DNA from: Durusdinium trenchii
Taxonomy: Eukaryota > Sar > Dinophyceae > Suessiales > Symbiodiniaceae
Length of the DNA: 64,000 nucleotides
Direction: 5' to 3'
NCBI GenBank assembly: GCA_963970005.1
Contig: CAXAMN010001237.1
Span: 20,856-84,855 of the forward strand
Shown: positions 22,701-28,916 of the stretch, one piece after another
How the letters are laid out: every line of letters starts with the position of its first letter
How positions within the stretch are numbered: position 1 is the stretch's first letter
Position numbers and translations under genes: made by a program
Notes under the pieces: generated by a model
The model's input: only the letters and a program-made list of their open reading frames with translations
The model's database searches: none
Told to the model about the DNA's origin: nothing

Positions 22701-24042
22701 CGCGGCCCCGGTATGTTCAACGAGGGTATTCAACGGGGGTCGAACGGACCCGCATGTGTGAGGGTGAAGGACTCCGTCCAACGTCTGGCACGAAGCAAGC
22801 AAAATGAGGCAGAAGCTTGGACATCATTCGACCGAGGCCAGTGAAAAGTGTGAAGGTCCAAGATACATTGTTTCATTGTGAATGGGCTAAGGACGGTGAT
22901 GTTCAGGCTCCGAGTACCGTGTTCATGACCCCTCCCCCAAAGTGTCTAGATCTCGGGTATATCCTATTACCGCGCCCAGTGGATGATGATGGTTAGGTTG
23001 CTGGCCGACATCTTTAATCCGACTGTTACAGGCTTCCTGGGACAAACCCGATGTCTAGATCGATTCATGTCGCAGTCCGCCTCTACATGTCTTCAATCTT
23101 CAGACCCCGCAGCGATTCAAACAGTGAAAAGCGCCCAAATCCCTGCCAGGCATGCAACACATTTCGAGTGTTCCTTTTCAACCTACCATGTTGAACATGT
23201 GCCTAGCTCCTTCAACACCCCCCAAAAAAATATATATATAGAATCAAACAAGTTGTTCTTCCAAAAAGGGCCACCTTCAAGGCCAAAACCCCCCCCAGCC
23301 ACTAGCTCAGCCTCGGCTTCGATCCCGACCCTCAAAGCTCACCGTTTCGCAGGGGTCCTCGGCTCTCGGCGTTTCCCGGCGGGGGTGTAGTGTGGTGTGG
23401 TGTGGTGTGGTGAAGGAATGCTTTTAGGGGCATGAACCCAAAAGGAGGCTCATGGACGGCGTATGATGAGGACATCCATGCCAAATGGGTCACTCACCTG
23501 AACTGAACACAAAACATTCGGGTGACTCTTTTGGGAAGGGACCCATCCCTTTCGACGGATTAGGCAGTCCCTCAAGGTTGGTCCGCATCAGATGGACACT
23601 GCTGACACGCTCGGTGCTACGCTAATGGATGATTGATGTTACCCATGTCCCTGCTGAGCAGTGAGCATGCCCAGAATCGATCCAAAGCAATCTTTACCCA
23701 TTCTGGACTGCGCTTGTGGAAGGTCTCCTTGAAACCTTAACTTGAATCGCGAACCCTCAGATGATGACTGACTGGTCTCCCTTGACTGCCAAGTACTTTG
23801 TGCATGCGGAAGCAGCGCCACGCAACGGAAAGAAAAACAACAGGTGGTGGGTGTCAAAAAGGAAGCCCCAGCGCCCCCCAGCACCCCTCAGCGAGTGCCG
23901 GGACTCCATTTCCAGCATGCCCCGCAGCAGGCGCAGCAAGGCTTGCAGTCGCGGGAAGGTCAGGGAAGCATTGAAGCGCCGCAGCAGATGTTTCCAGAGT
24001 TGAGGAAAGGCTGCGAAGCACGTGCAGTAGAGGTAGAGGCAC
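1612..24042 (-). CDS. very large multi-exon gene, helical solenoid with SMG1/PIKK-like FAT exon (C-terminus off the left edge)
   Basis: A series of short open blocks on the minus strand begins after AG and ends at GT or GC. Where exact boundaries could be set, the phases of successive blocks agree: every block from 13239 down to 1612 can be joined in frame. The conceptual product is rich in Leu/Ala helices, as in HEAT/FAT solenoids. The exon at 12410-12577 contains FFEANRKVCADWF..R, which I recognise as similar to the FAT region of SMG1-type PI3K-related kinases, which phosphorylate UPF1 in nonsense-mediated decay. No kinase motifs were found; if the assignment is right they lie left of position 1. 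Exons at 25379-25558 and 26097-26180 may be further upstream parts. It could instead be another HEAT-rich PIKK or an unrelated solenoid. That a real spliced gene exists is likely; the family name is tentative. Confidence 0.5.
2064..2100 (-). CDS. small exon of large solenoid gene
   Basis: This 37-nt block lies between CCTTCAG and a GTGCCG donor. It encodes QWQRAAGAQTIE after completing a codon left by the exon at 2537-2610 (phase 2 to phase 0). The short length lowers certainty. Confidence 0.4.
2537..2610 (-). CDS. exon of large solenoid gene
   Basis: The acceptor is GTGGAG|G and the donor CG|GTAGGA. The frame reads VLHPPLAGGRVQVVFAS and ends in phase 2, which matches the next exon. Confidence 0.45.
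3136..3182 (-). CDS. small exon of large solenoid gene
   Basis: The block follows TTTGCAG and ends before GTGGGG. The phase-consistent frame reads VALEALQGTSACGLAR. Another open frame exists, so the call rests on phase agreement with 3364-3483. Confidence 0.4.
3364..3483 (-). CDS. exon of large solenoid gene
   Basis: It starts after TTCGCAG and ends at a GTATCC donor. The frame reads DLQICQAWSLEPAYVEAVL and continues with Ala/Leu-rich helices. It starts and ends in phase 1, which fits exon 4308-4391 upstream. Confidence 0.55.
4308..4391 (-). CDS. exon of large solenoid gene, 3' side of the nested-gene intron
   Basis: It lies between CTTCAG|GTGCG and a GTGCAC donor. It encodes GAPGQLFDEWAGRWCTALMV and joins in phase 1 to exon 5677-5758. 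The intron between them (4392-5676) contains the separate gene at 4693-5569. Confidence 0.5.
4693..5569 (-). CDS. secreted or type II membrane protein, unknown family, nested in an intron; one frameshift
   Basis: From ATG at 5569 the product starts MLIQSVSDLG, followed by a hydrophobic helix at about residues 12-31 (LILMAVWVALLAVV), then a Cys-containing extracellular-type region (YCAYTDGW, ISCTSGG, VPCDRD, GPCQKD, TICFPGAAC at the stop). The total is about 291 residues if one extra G in the six-G run (plus strand C6 at 5012-5017) is ignored; as written, the frame breaks there. The signal-anchor and cysteines suggest a secreted or surface role. I do not recognise the family. An ORF extending the start to 5746 is rejected because 5677-5758 behaves as an exon of the host gene. 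It is intronless while the host gene is intron-rich, so retroposition is possible. Confidence 0.55.
5012..5017 (-). other. frameshift at G6 homopolymer in the nested gene
   Basis: Upstream of the run the good frame ends APADKGG; downstream the good frame restarts KLWQDVPAGG. Five instead of six G would join them. It could be a sequencing error, a pseudogene mutation or slippage. Confidence 0.6.
5677..5758 (-). CDS. exon of large solenoid gene, 5' side of the nested-gene intron
   Basis: It lies between TCTCAG and the donor GAAG|GTGCGG. It reads LLSSVGATPSPRVLRSLVG and ends in phase 1, matching exon 4308-4391. Confidence 0.5.
5849..5864. repeat. (TG)n microsatellite
   Basis: About eight TG dinucleotides lie in the intron upstream of exon 5677-5758. 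Confidence 0.8.
6274..6345 (-). CDS. exon of large solenoid gene
   Basis: It starts after CTCCGAG and ends before GTGCAC. The 24 codons read VLDYALASAFTKLRDADF and continue. Phase is 0 at both ends. Confidence 0.5.
6386..6580. repeat. dispersed repeat with inverted relatives at 843-965 and 20205-20295
   Basis: The left part (6386-6492) is the reverse-complement relative of the CTAGTAGC cluster at 843-965. The right part (about 6488-6580), beginning GGTTGAGAGACCTGAACG, is closely similar to the reverse complement of about 20205-20295, including GGTACATATGGGATGGGC. Confidence 0.6.
6867..7004 (-). CDS. exon of large solenoid gene
   Basis: It starts after GCGGAG|GGG and ends at the consensus donor CAG|GTGAGC. 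The 46 codons in phase 0 include SYKLAEWVLDTQQVLEPSLW. This is one of the clearest exons of the chain. Confidence 0.6.
7750..7809 (-). CDS. exon of large solenoid gene
   Basis: It lies between GGCCAG|GTG and CAG|GTTGTT. The 20 codons read VHDELHPQLELLDALVPWWQ, phase 0 at both ends. Confidence 0.5.
8529..8579 (-). CDS. exon of large solenoid gene
   Basis: It follows CCTCAG and ends at CAG|GTGCGG. The 17 codons read AVEVKLGSELAPQALRQ, phase 0. Confidence 0.5.
8752..9027. repeat. triplet-repeat array in an intron
   Basis: About 275 bp of trinucleotide repeats change from ACG/ACT to ACC/ACT, then CCT, then CTT with occasional CTG, followed by a short GGGCCTCAT repeat to about 9053. It lies between exons 8529-8579 and 9193-9336. 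Long ORFs through it are artefacts of the triplet period. Confidence 0.9.
9193..9336 (-). CDS. exon of large solenoid gene
   Basis: It starts after CGGCCAG and ends ATG|GTGGAA (a slightly later donor is also possible). The 48 codons contain an Ala-rich helix and end LSRWDDLHALFM. Phase is 0. Confidence 0.45.
9779..10245. repeat. long GAA/GGA (TTC/TCC) purine tract with an assembly gap
   Basis: About 470 bp are almost pure purine on the plus strand, made of GAA, GGA and AAG triplets. Ten N lie at 10002-10011, so the true length is unknown. It is in the intron between exons 10334-10438 and 9193-9336, starting about 90 bp after the donor, and reads as TTC repeats on the coding strand. Confidence 0.95.
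10334..10438 (-). CDS. exon of large solenoid gene
   Basis: It starts after GTCTGCAG and ends ATG|GTGGCC. The 35 codons include LLARTWLDSALEARDEEALQ, a TPR/FAT-like helical pair. Phase is 0. Confidence 0.55.
10827..10895 (-). CDS. exon of large solenoid gene with GC donor
   Basis: It starts after ACCGCAG|G and ends GAG|GCAAGG, a classic GC-type donor. The 23 codons read DALLCFAQKRYEEANLLFAK and end SYE; TPR-like. Phase is 0. Confidence 0.55.
11014..11166 (-). CDS. exon of large solenoid gene
   Basis: It starts after TCTCAG. The 51 codons read AVEALDQNLVPLLSSALRLR and continue to VVLFQ. The in-phase end needs a CAG|GA donor; a GT 10 nt later would change phase. Confidence 0.5.
11629..11766 (-). 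CDS. exon of large solenoid gene
   Basis: It lies between CTGCCAG and CGG|GTGACG. The 46 codons in phase 0 include GLRRELILSTVWPAPSAGD and ALMPALEQLEPRRS. Confidence 0.55.
12072..12281 (-). CDS. exon of large solenoid gene, FAT-like
   Basis: It starts after CTGTGCAG and ends GAG|GCCTGC (GC donor). The 70 codons are phase 0 at both ends, with SILAGLHLRGRSW and ARLVDALSHLSSTEPLPLSE. The pattern follows the FAT-like exon at 12410-12577. Confidence 0.5.
12410..12577 (-). CDS. FAT-domain-like exon (SMG1-type)
   Basis: It follows GGGTAG and ends CGG|GCGTGA (GC donor) or at a GC three codons earlier; 56 codons, phase 0. The core is KQFFEANRKVCADWFHRMR, then LLQHTLARYGSHAATYSL. The FF-x2-NRKVC-x-DW-x2-R-x-R pattern resembles SMG1 kinases at the start of the FAT domain. 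This comes from memory of the family, not an alignment. Confidence 0.55.
13151..13239 (-). CDS. exon of large solenoid gene
   Basis: It lies between TTTCAG|GT and GAG|GTTCCC. The 29 codons read FCPLACVQVVFALEQLILLA and end FKPE. It starts in phase 1 and ends in phase 0, which fits exon 12410-12577. Confidence 0.55.
13936..13955. repeat. (TA)n microsatellite
   Basis: About ten TA units lie in intronic DNA, with a CT run just upstream (13882-13897). A similar AT-rich run is at 13055-13078. Confidence 0.8.
14542..14619 (-). CDS. exon of large solenoid gene
   Basis: It lies between GGACCAG and TCG|GTGATC. The 26 codons read VAQKVAASLSKQGAALDASI and end GSCS. Phase is 0. Confidence 0.45.
14758..14793 (-). 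CDS. possible micro-exon of large solenoid gene
   Basis: The 12 codons (MLETMMIESSSK) lie between CCTGCAG and AAG|GTGGGG, phase 0. They are too short to be certain. Confidence 0.3.
15423..15576 (-). CDS. exon of large solenoid gene with hydrophobic helix
   Basis: It starts after ATTTAG|G and ends GGC|GTGTCT. The frame reads EAVWRLFGQPGVPNNLKTLW, then LLLLAAAFFVSHRL. The hydrophobic stretch could be a buried helix or a membrane span. Confidence 0.4.
16363..16440 (-). CDS. exon of large solenoid gene
   Basis: It starts after CTTGAG and ends GAG|GTGAGG, a near-consensus donor, just upstream of a short CACCTCACCT tandem repeat (16329-16368). The 26 codons include GLSRVLVLHALAGARQGE. Phase is 0. 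Confidence 0.45.
16883..17525 (-). CDS. largest exon of the solenoid gene
   Basis: It is open for about 214 codons after TTCCAG|GAG, ending near CTCC|GTGGCG. It is rich in Leu/Ala helices (VANLQLLQHYSGVLEPKQQQ, SEMLLAAKLLRLLDDEALVE, LLRSCFGQLMDPLCPGEAAA), consistent with HEAT-type repeats. The opposite strand and third frame are also open because of high GC, but this frame has the most protein-like composition. Confidence 0.6.
18035..18186 (-). CDS. exon of large solenoid gene
   Basis: It starts after ATGCAG|GA and ends GAG|GTGCGC. It reads FVREALASARQVLQSGTFRE, then LKALSDVGLRQLCEATWEAM. Confidence 0.55.
18340..18550 (-). other. GC-rich coding-like block, frame unresolved
   Basis: Three minus-strand frames are open. 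The best segment reads VHLAALRALGAEPSPSPSSA, then MAALEADLVR after GCCCAG. Probably another exon of the large gene, but its boundaries are not clear. Confidence 0.3.
19395..19479 (-). CDS. exon of large solenoid gene (3' boundary approximate)
   Basis: It starts after ATCTGAG|G and reads NLGAHYAEVAPLLLRCIDQA, then AQLSGLFASDGQ. The phase fits exon 19581-19687. A GC donor after CIDQ is an alternative end. Confidence 0.4.
19581..19687 (-). CDS. exon of large solenoid gene
   Basis: It starts after GCACAG and ends GGA|GTGACC. It reads VLAELQSAGEHEKLHALVFS, then FYGLSKAMGSLGLKM. It starts in phase 0 and ends in phase 2. Confidence 0.55.
20109..20188 (-). CDS. exon of large solenoid gene
   Basis: It lies between ATGAAG|GT and CAG|GTGGGG. 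It reads HRLAVGRVRSIVQERHTDFS, then AALHQQ, ending in phase 0, which fits the next exon. It sits beside the dispersed repeat at 20205-20295. Confidence 0.45.
20205..20295. repeat. dispersed repeat (inverted copy at 6488-6580)
   Basis: The reverse complement contains GGTTGAGAGACCTGAACG and GGTACATATGGGATGGGC, both also found at 6488-6545. Similarity extends about 90 bp with scattered differences. Confidence 0.6.
20896..20963 (-). CDS. exon of large solenoid gene
   Basis: It lies between GCTCCAG|GA and CAG|GTGCCT. It reads LSDDCRAILNTAFAAFSAQW and ends HQ. Confidence 0.45.
22130..22231 (-). CDS. exon of large solenoid gene with GC donor
   Basis: It starts after TTGGGAG and ends CAG|GCGACG. 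The 34 codons read VLEQTQHQRMLHEVVPPLAL, then AAERAPQEFSDTFQ. Phase is 0 at both ends. Confidence 0.55.
23387..23412. repeat. TGTGG tandem repeat
   Basis: About five pentanucleotide units lie in non-coding DNA. Confidence 0.75.
23896..24042 (-). CDS. upstream exon of large solenoid gene
   Basis: It starts after GCGGCAG|G and reads CLYLYCTCFAAFPQLWKHLL, then RRFNASLTFPRLQALLRLLR, a helix-rich segment. The 3' end is approximate (near CTGAGGG|GTG). Confidence 0.5.
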
Positions 24043-25378
24043 CTGCCGCGGCATGTCCAGTCGAAGGGTTTGGGGTGGCATTGTGAAACCCTCGCGCGGC
24101 TGGTGGTCACCTTCAGCTACAAGCTAGCCTGACACAGCCTGAGCCTCTGGGACTCTAAAGCAGCGGCCTGGTCCGCTAGGCTTATTATTATGTCCAGTCA
24201 GTAAGGTGGTTGAAAGAATGACTCTCTCTTCAGGCACGTGCCTCTCACTGAAGACTCCAGACTTCGAGTTCAGCCCAACAACGAGTGCCCCTGCTCACAG
24301 GCAAAACTCTAACAGTGAGTACAGACTTTGTAGCTCTGGCACTTCTTACCGGGTTACCGGCTACAAAAAAATCTACATGCGTGCTGAAGGGAATGGGCTG
24401 CGGGAGTGCGCTTCCAAAACTGCTCAACACATCTCCTATGATCTCCTCATGCTGAATGGAAGATCTGAGTATTCGAGAAAGGACTTCTCCTTTCTAAGAA
24501 CGATCTCTTGCCAGGTCAGTGGTTCCTTCCTCGTTGTTCCGGTCCCACCCAGGTCCCACGTTCGTTCGACCACCACACGTCTCACCTTCCGGCCGCGGAG
24601 GAGACGCGGACCGACTCCAAACCTGGGGTCCCGACGCCGCCGGGCGCGACGCGAGTGCCGAGTCCAACCGGAACGAGCCGGACGGGGAGTCCAACGGGAC
24701 CGGACGCCACGCGTCTCAACAAGACCCGAAAAGGGCCCTTCTGCAGTGTGAACCTGGGAACCAACCTGGAACACCTTGTTCGTGTGTAGTTCTCCCCCAG
24801 CTGAGACTGGTGAGAGATCGGTGTCGGGGTGTTGCGGCCCGGTTCGGTGCCAAGGCCGAAAGACGGTTGGACAATCCTTACTCATACTCCTACTTGACGA
24901 GCGATGCAATGTGGAGGCCATTTCGCAACCAGTTCAAGTGATCCACAAACTTCATGTCATTTTCTCCACCAACTTGATTCATCCTCACCACACACGGACA
25001 AAACAACACGCAAGGAAACCACCATGCCCCATGTGCAAGGACAAGGTCACAGCATCCACCAACAAGAGACATGTTAAGAACGACTACAAATCCCACAATG
25101 ATAGGGGGTACAGTAGATCATGCTATGAACCCAAAGAAGACCTTGCAAGCCTAATCCTACATGGTCCGTGGTCAATGCGGCCTCACTGACTTGGTTCACC
25201 ACTAACCGGGTCATTGCTCAACATTCTCCGTTTCGAGAGATGCTGCACATCGTCCACTTCGACCGTCAGACCATTGGTCACAATCAGCATTCTTTCTGTT
25301 CCTGTTGTTCACCACCTTTCTCGGCAGTGGCCATCTCTACTCTTACTCAGCTCAAGCACGACACCAACTGTCTGTCAC

Positions 25379-25558
25379 CTGCCGTACCACCGAGAACTCG
25401 TACCACCCATGGCCCATACCGTCCGAAGCACCGGTCTCCACGAGGCCCTCCATCAACTTGGCCTCGTGGTCCTCCACTTTTGACGCCGGCGGTAAAGAGG
25501 TGGAGAGGTCGGACCGAAGTCCCGTTGCGAAGCCGGGTCCGATGTGAACACTGAAAAC
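25379..25558 (-). CDS. exon, unknown product, perhaps upstream part of the large gene
   Basis: It lies exactly between GGGCAG and CGGCAG|GTGACA; 60 codons, phase 0 at both ends. It reads VFSVHIGPGFATGLRSDLST and ends HGWYEFSVVRQ. No family recognised. Confidence 0.5.
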
Positions 25559-26096
25559 CTGCCCGCCTGGCCATGGCCCACAAGCCAGGACTGCAGCCCT
25601 TTCGGATTGTCTCTCAAACATCAAAGATTAGGAGAGAGTATGTGGGAAGTGGTGAGTCTATGACAGTTTTGCACATGTTTGCACTGTTCCTGGATGAGGG
25701 GAGCAACCCACCCACCCCACCTGCAGCTGCTGAAGCTCTTCCACATCTGGGACGACCTGTCCATGGTCCTTGGACGGCGCGGTCCCCCAACGAAGAGCTC
25801 TGAAGAAATGGATCTCTAGAAAGCGACCAGGTGGACATAGTGGCATAGCAAAGAAGTCCATATTCCTGCTTGACTGGGCTTCCCTTTAGACCGACTCGGT
25901 TTAACAGAAGCACCAGCTCGGTGTAATGCCCATAGAGACGAAATGGCGATCTCTACACCATCCCGCGGCCAGAGACACTTGTGAACTTCTCTCTTCTACC
26001 CTGCTCAAAAGCAGGTCAACCAAAGCCTCCAAAGACCAGTATATAATTGCCACCACACAACCCCCCAAGCACTCCCAAAACAGCCAAACCCCCCAC

Positions 26097-26180
26097 CTTC
26101 TTCAAGAACTTCTCGAAGGCCAACAGCGAGGCTGGCCGGTCCCCACAGCTCTCCCAGCGTCCGGGGAGCAAATCTTGCCA
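26097..26180 (-). CDS. exon, unknown product
   Basis: It ends AAGAAG|GTGGGG. The frame reads DLLPGRWESCGDRPASLLAF and ends EKFLKK. The acceptor probably follows GCAAG. It may belong to the large gene downstream. Confidence 0.35.
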
Positions 26181-26827
26181 CATGGCCGTTTTGCCAAAAG
26201 GAGGAACTGGCGAACACCCCGAAGCAGGGTAGCTCTCCGGACAAATGCCGAGATCCTATTGGGATGGGTTTCTATTGTGTTGATCCGTTGTATGTTGGGG
26301 AGTTCGTGATGGATGAAGTTGTCCAAGCTGGGGTTTGCCCCCGGCCGGGGCACACCCCTCTTGCTGTGAGCCAACCACAAGAAGAAGATTGACTCAGGAA
26401 ATCTCAGGAAACGCTACTTCGAGAAAGGACATCCCAATGGATGTCCGCCTGCCACTCAACGGCATTCAAGAGTCGCTACATGTTTGTTGAAAACCTCGGC
26501 AATTCTCTTTCGCTAATCCACCCGAATTTGCTCCTGAACGACCTGGTAGCACCTGCCTGACACAGTGATGAGACTCATTATGACACCTTCACCTGTCTGT
26601 GTACAATGTCGAGCGTGTGGAGTCACTGAAAAGCAACCTCCCATTAAAGGTTGCTGCTGTGTTAGACTTCAAGAATAGAGCTCAAAGGGCTCCTCAAGAA
26701 CCTATCTTGCCACACGACCAGAAGCTGGCTGTCTCCCGCTCTAGTTTTGCCCGTGGTGCTAGTCTGCCGGGTGACCCGTCCCATCTCTCCGTTCAGGGAA
26801 TGGTCGGACTGTCCACTCCATCGCTCA

Positions 26828-28916
26828 TCACCGTACCCCAGAAGGCGACAGCGCATGCAAACGGACGAAAAAGACTGACCCCAGAAGGTCGTTTGGCCTA
26901 TGAATACCCATCACAAGTAGTAACGTCCCTGAGATGCCCAGGCCCATTCCACTCAAGCAACTCAACAACATGCGTTTCCAAAAAAGAAAGCAGTGCAGGT
27001 GCGCGACTAGGCTCTCTTTGAACAAAATGGCTGCAGCTTTGAACTCATTCTTCCTGAAGCTCACTAAGCCAAGCCGTTCCAAAGTCACTGCAACACAGCG
27101 GCCAGCCTCGCTGCCACCACAAAAACGCTCCATGGCTAGGCTCTCTTTGAAGAAAGTCTCTGCAGCTTCCAACTTATTCTGTTTCAAACTCACATTGCCA
27201 AGCTCATGCAAAGTCAACGCCACTGAGTGGCTAGGCTTGCTGCCAGCACAAGAACGCTCCATGGCTAGNNNNNNNNNNCACTGGGACTAAGTGGCTAAGC
27301 TCGCTGCCAGCAAAAGAACGTGCCATGGCTAGGCTCTCTTTGAAGAAAATCTGCAGAAAAGTCACTGCCACAAAGCGGCTAGCCTCGCTGCCAGCAAAAG
27401 AACGCTCCATGGCTAGGCTCTCTGTGAAGAAAGTCTCTGCAGCTTTCAACTTGTTCTTTTCCAAATTCACATTGCCAAGCCGATGCAAAGTCACCGCGAC
27501 TGAGTGGCTAGGCTTGCTGCTGGCACAAGAAAGCTTTATGGCTAGGCTCTCTTTGAAGAAAGTCTCTGCAGCTTCCAACTTTTTCTGTTTCAAATTCACT
27601 TCGCCAAGCTCATGCAAAGTCACCCCCACTGAGAGGCTAGGTTCGCTGCCAGCACAAGAACGCTCCATGGCTAGGCTCTCTTCGAAGAAAGTCTCTGCAG
27701 CTTCCAACTTATTCTGTTTCGAAGCCACTTCGCCAAGCTCATGCAAAATCACCGCGACTTTGCGGCTAAGCTCGCTGCCAGCACAAGAACGTTTTATTAT
27801 AGCTAGGCTCTCTTTGAAGAAAGTCTCTGCAACTTCCAACTTATTCTTTTCCACATTCACAGTGCCAAGCTCATGCAAAGTCAGTGCAAGGGCATAACTG
27901 GGATGCTCGATGTCAACCATGGCTTGGACTAACATAATTGACTCAAGACTCTTGCGCTCCTCATCTTGAGGATGTTGGTGCAACAAAGAAGCGACAATGC
28001 CCACAATGCCCTTTTGTGGTTCACCATTTTTTGTTGTCAGGTGAGTGAGGGCACGCGTGACTCCTGCTTTGAGACGTTCAAGCCTTGCACGAATACGGTC
28101 CACATTCTGTTTGTGCCGTGCACTGCAGTGCATGCAAAAGTCCCAGTTGCACTCTCTGCACCCTAGCCGACGCGCTGCTTTGGGAAACCTCCGGCTGCAA
28201 GAATCACAAGACCAGCCATCGCCGAAGCCTTCCTGCTCAACAAGCTCGTGCATCCAAGGGCACGTTTTGTCCCCAGCAAACCAAAGAGCGCCATGCTCAT
28301 CCATAAGCCGTGTCACCCTCGCCAAGAAGCTCTGGAGCCTATCAGCTGCACCTTGAGGCAAGTTGGTCTCTGCAACCTCTTGAACTCCAGACCACCGCGG
28401 CGAGCTGGGCTTCATGTTGGCACTAGTGGGCCCCGTGCTTGTCATCTCAGGGTACCCTCTGGTCACCTCTGTGCAGGTACCCAGCTCCACCAACGCCACC
28501 TCCGCCTCCCTCGCGGCCCGCCAAAAGACATAGGCCTGCTGCAGCATCTGTTGCGGGTCCGCATGGACAGAGCCCGCCTCATCGGCGATCTCTTGAAACA
28601 AACCCGGCACATCATCAGGCTCAGGGTCTCCAAGCTCAGGTTCTTGAAAGTTCTCCTCCAGCAGATTTATGAGGTCGATCACAACCTCCAGAATCGCTGC
28701 CGAAATGTCAAGCTGTTGCCGGAAACTGTTGCAGTTGGTCGCATCCTGGGCCAAAGACTGCACCTCTCCCAAGAGATGGTAGTATCTCTCAAAATACCGG
28801 ATTTCTTCACGCCATGCTGGGTTGTCAGCCATGTGCTTGGGATCTGGGTATCTATATAGATGAAACTCGTCGTGTGCATCCGTGCGTGATTGATGCAAAT
28901 GCAAATGCATGATCAT
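26828..28916 (-). CDS. zinc-finger plus TPR-repeat protein
   Basis: One minus-strand reading frame runs from about 28916 (the start may be the Met at 28832, before ADNPAWREEIRYF) to 27231 and resumes after the 10-N gap at 27269-27278 to 26828. The N-terminal 200 residues are helical with no family recognised. Residues about 219-264 hold a ZZ/DC1-like finger: C237, C240, C253, C256, C261, C264 with the signature GCRECNWDFCMHC. From about residue 338 to the end come 42-residue TPR units of the kinesin-light-chain type (LHELGEVNLKQKKLEAAETF, FKESLAM), nearly identical to each other. One unit has lost about 24 residues. The C-terminal tail after the last unit is hydrophobic. TPR arrays bind partner proteins; the substrate cannot be inferred. 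Confidence 0.7.
26990..27900 (-). repeat. 126-bp tandem repeats encoding TPR units
   Basis: At least seven units contain AAGAGAGCCTAGCCATGG-type coding DNA on the minus strand. The array holds the assembly gap 27269-27278, so unit number may be underestimated. Confidence 0.8.
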
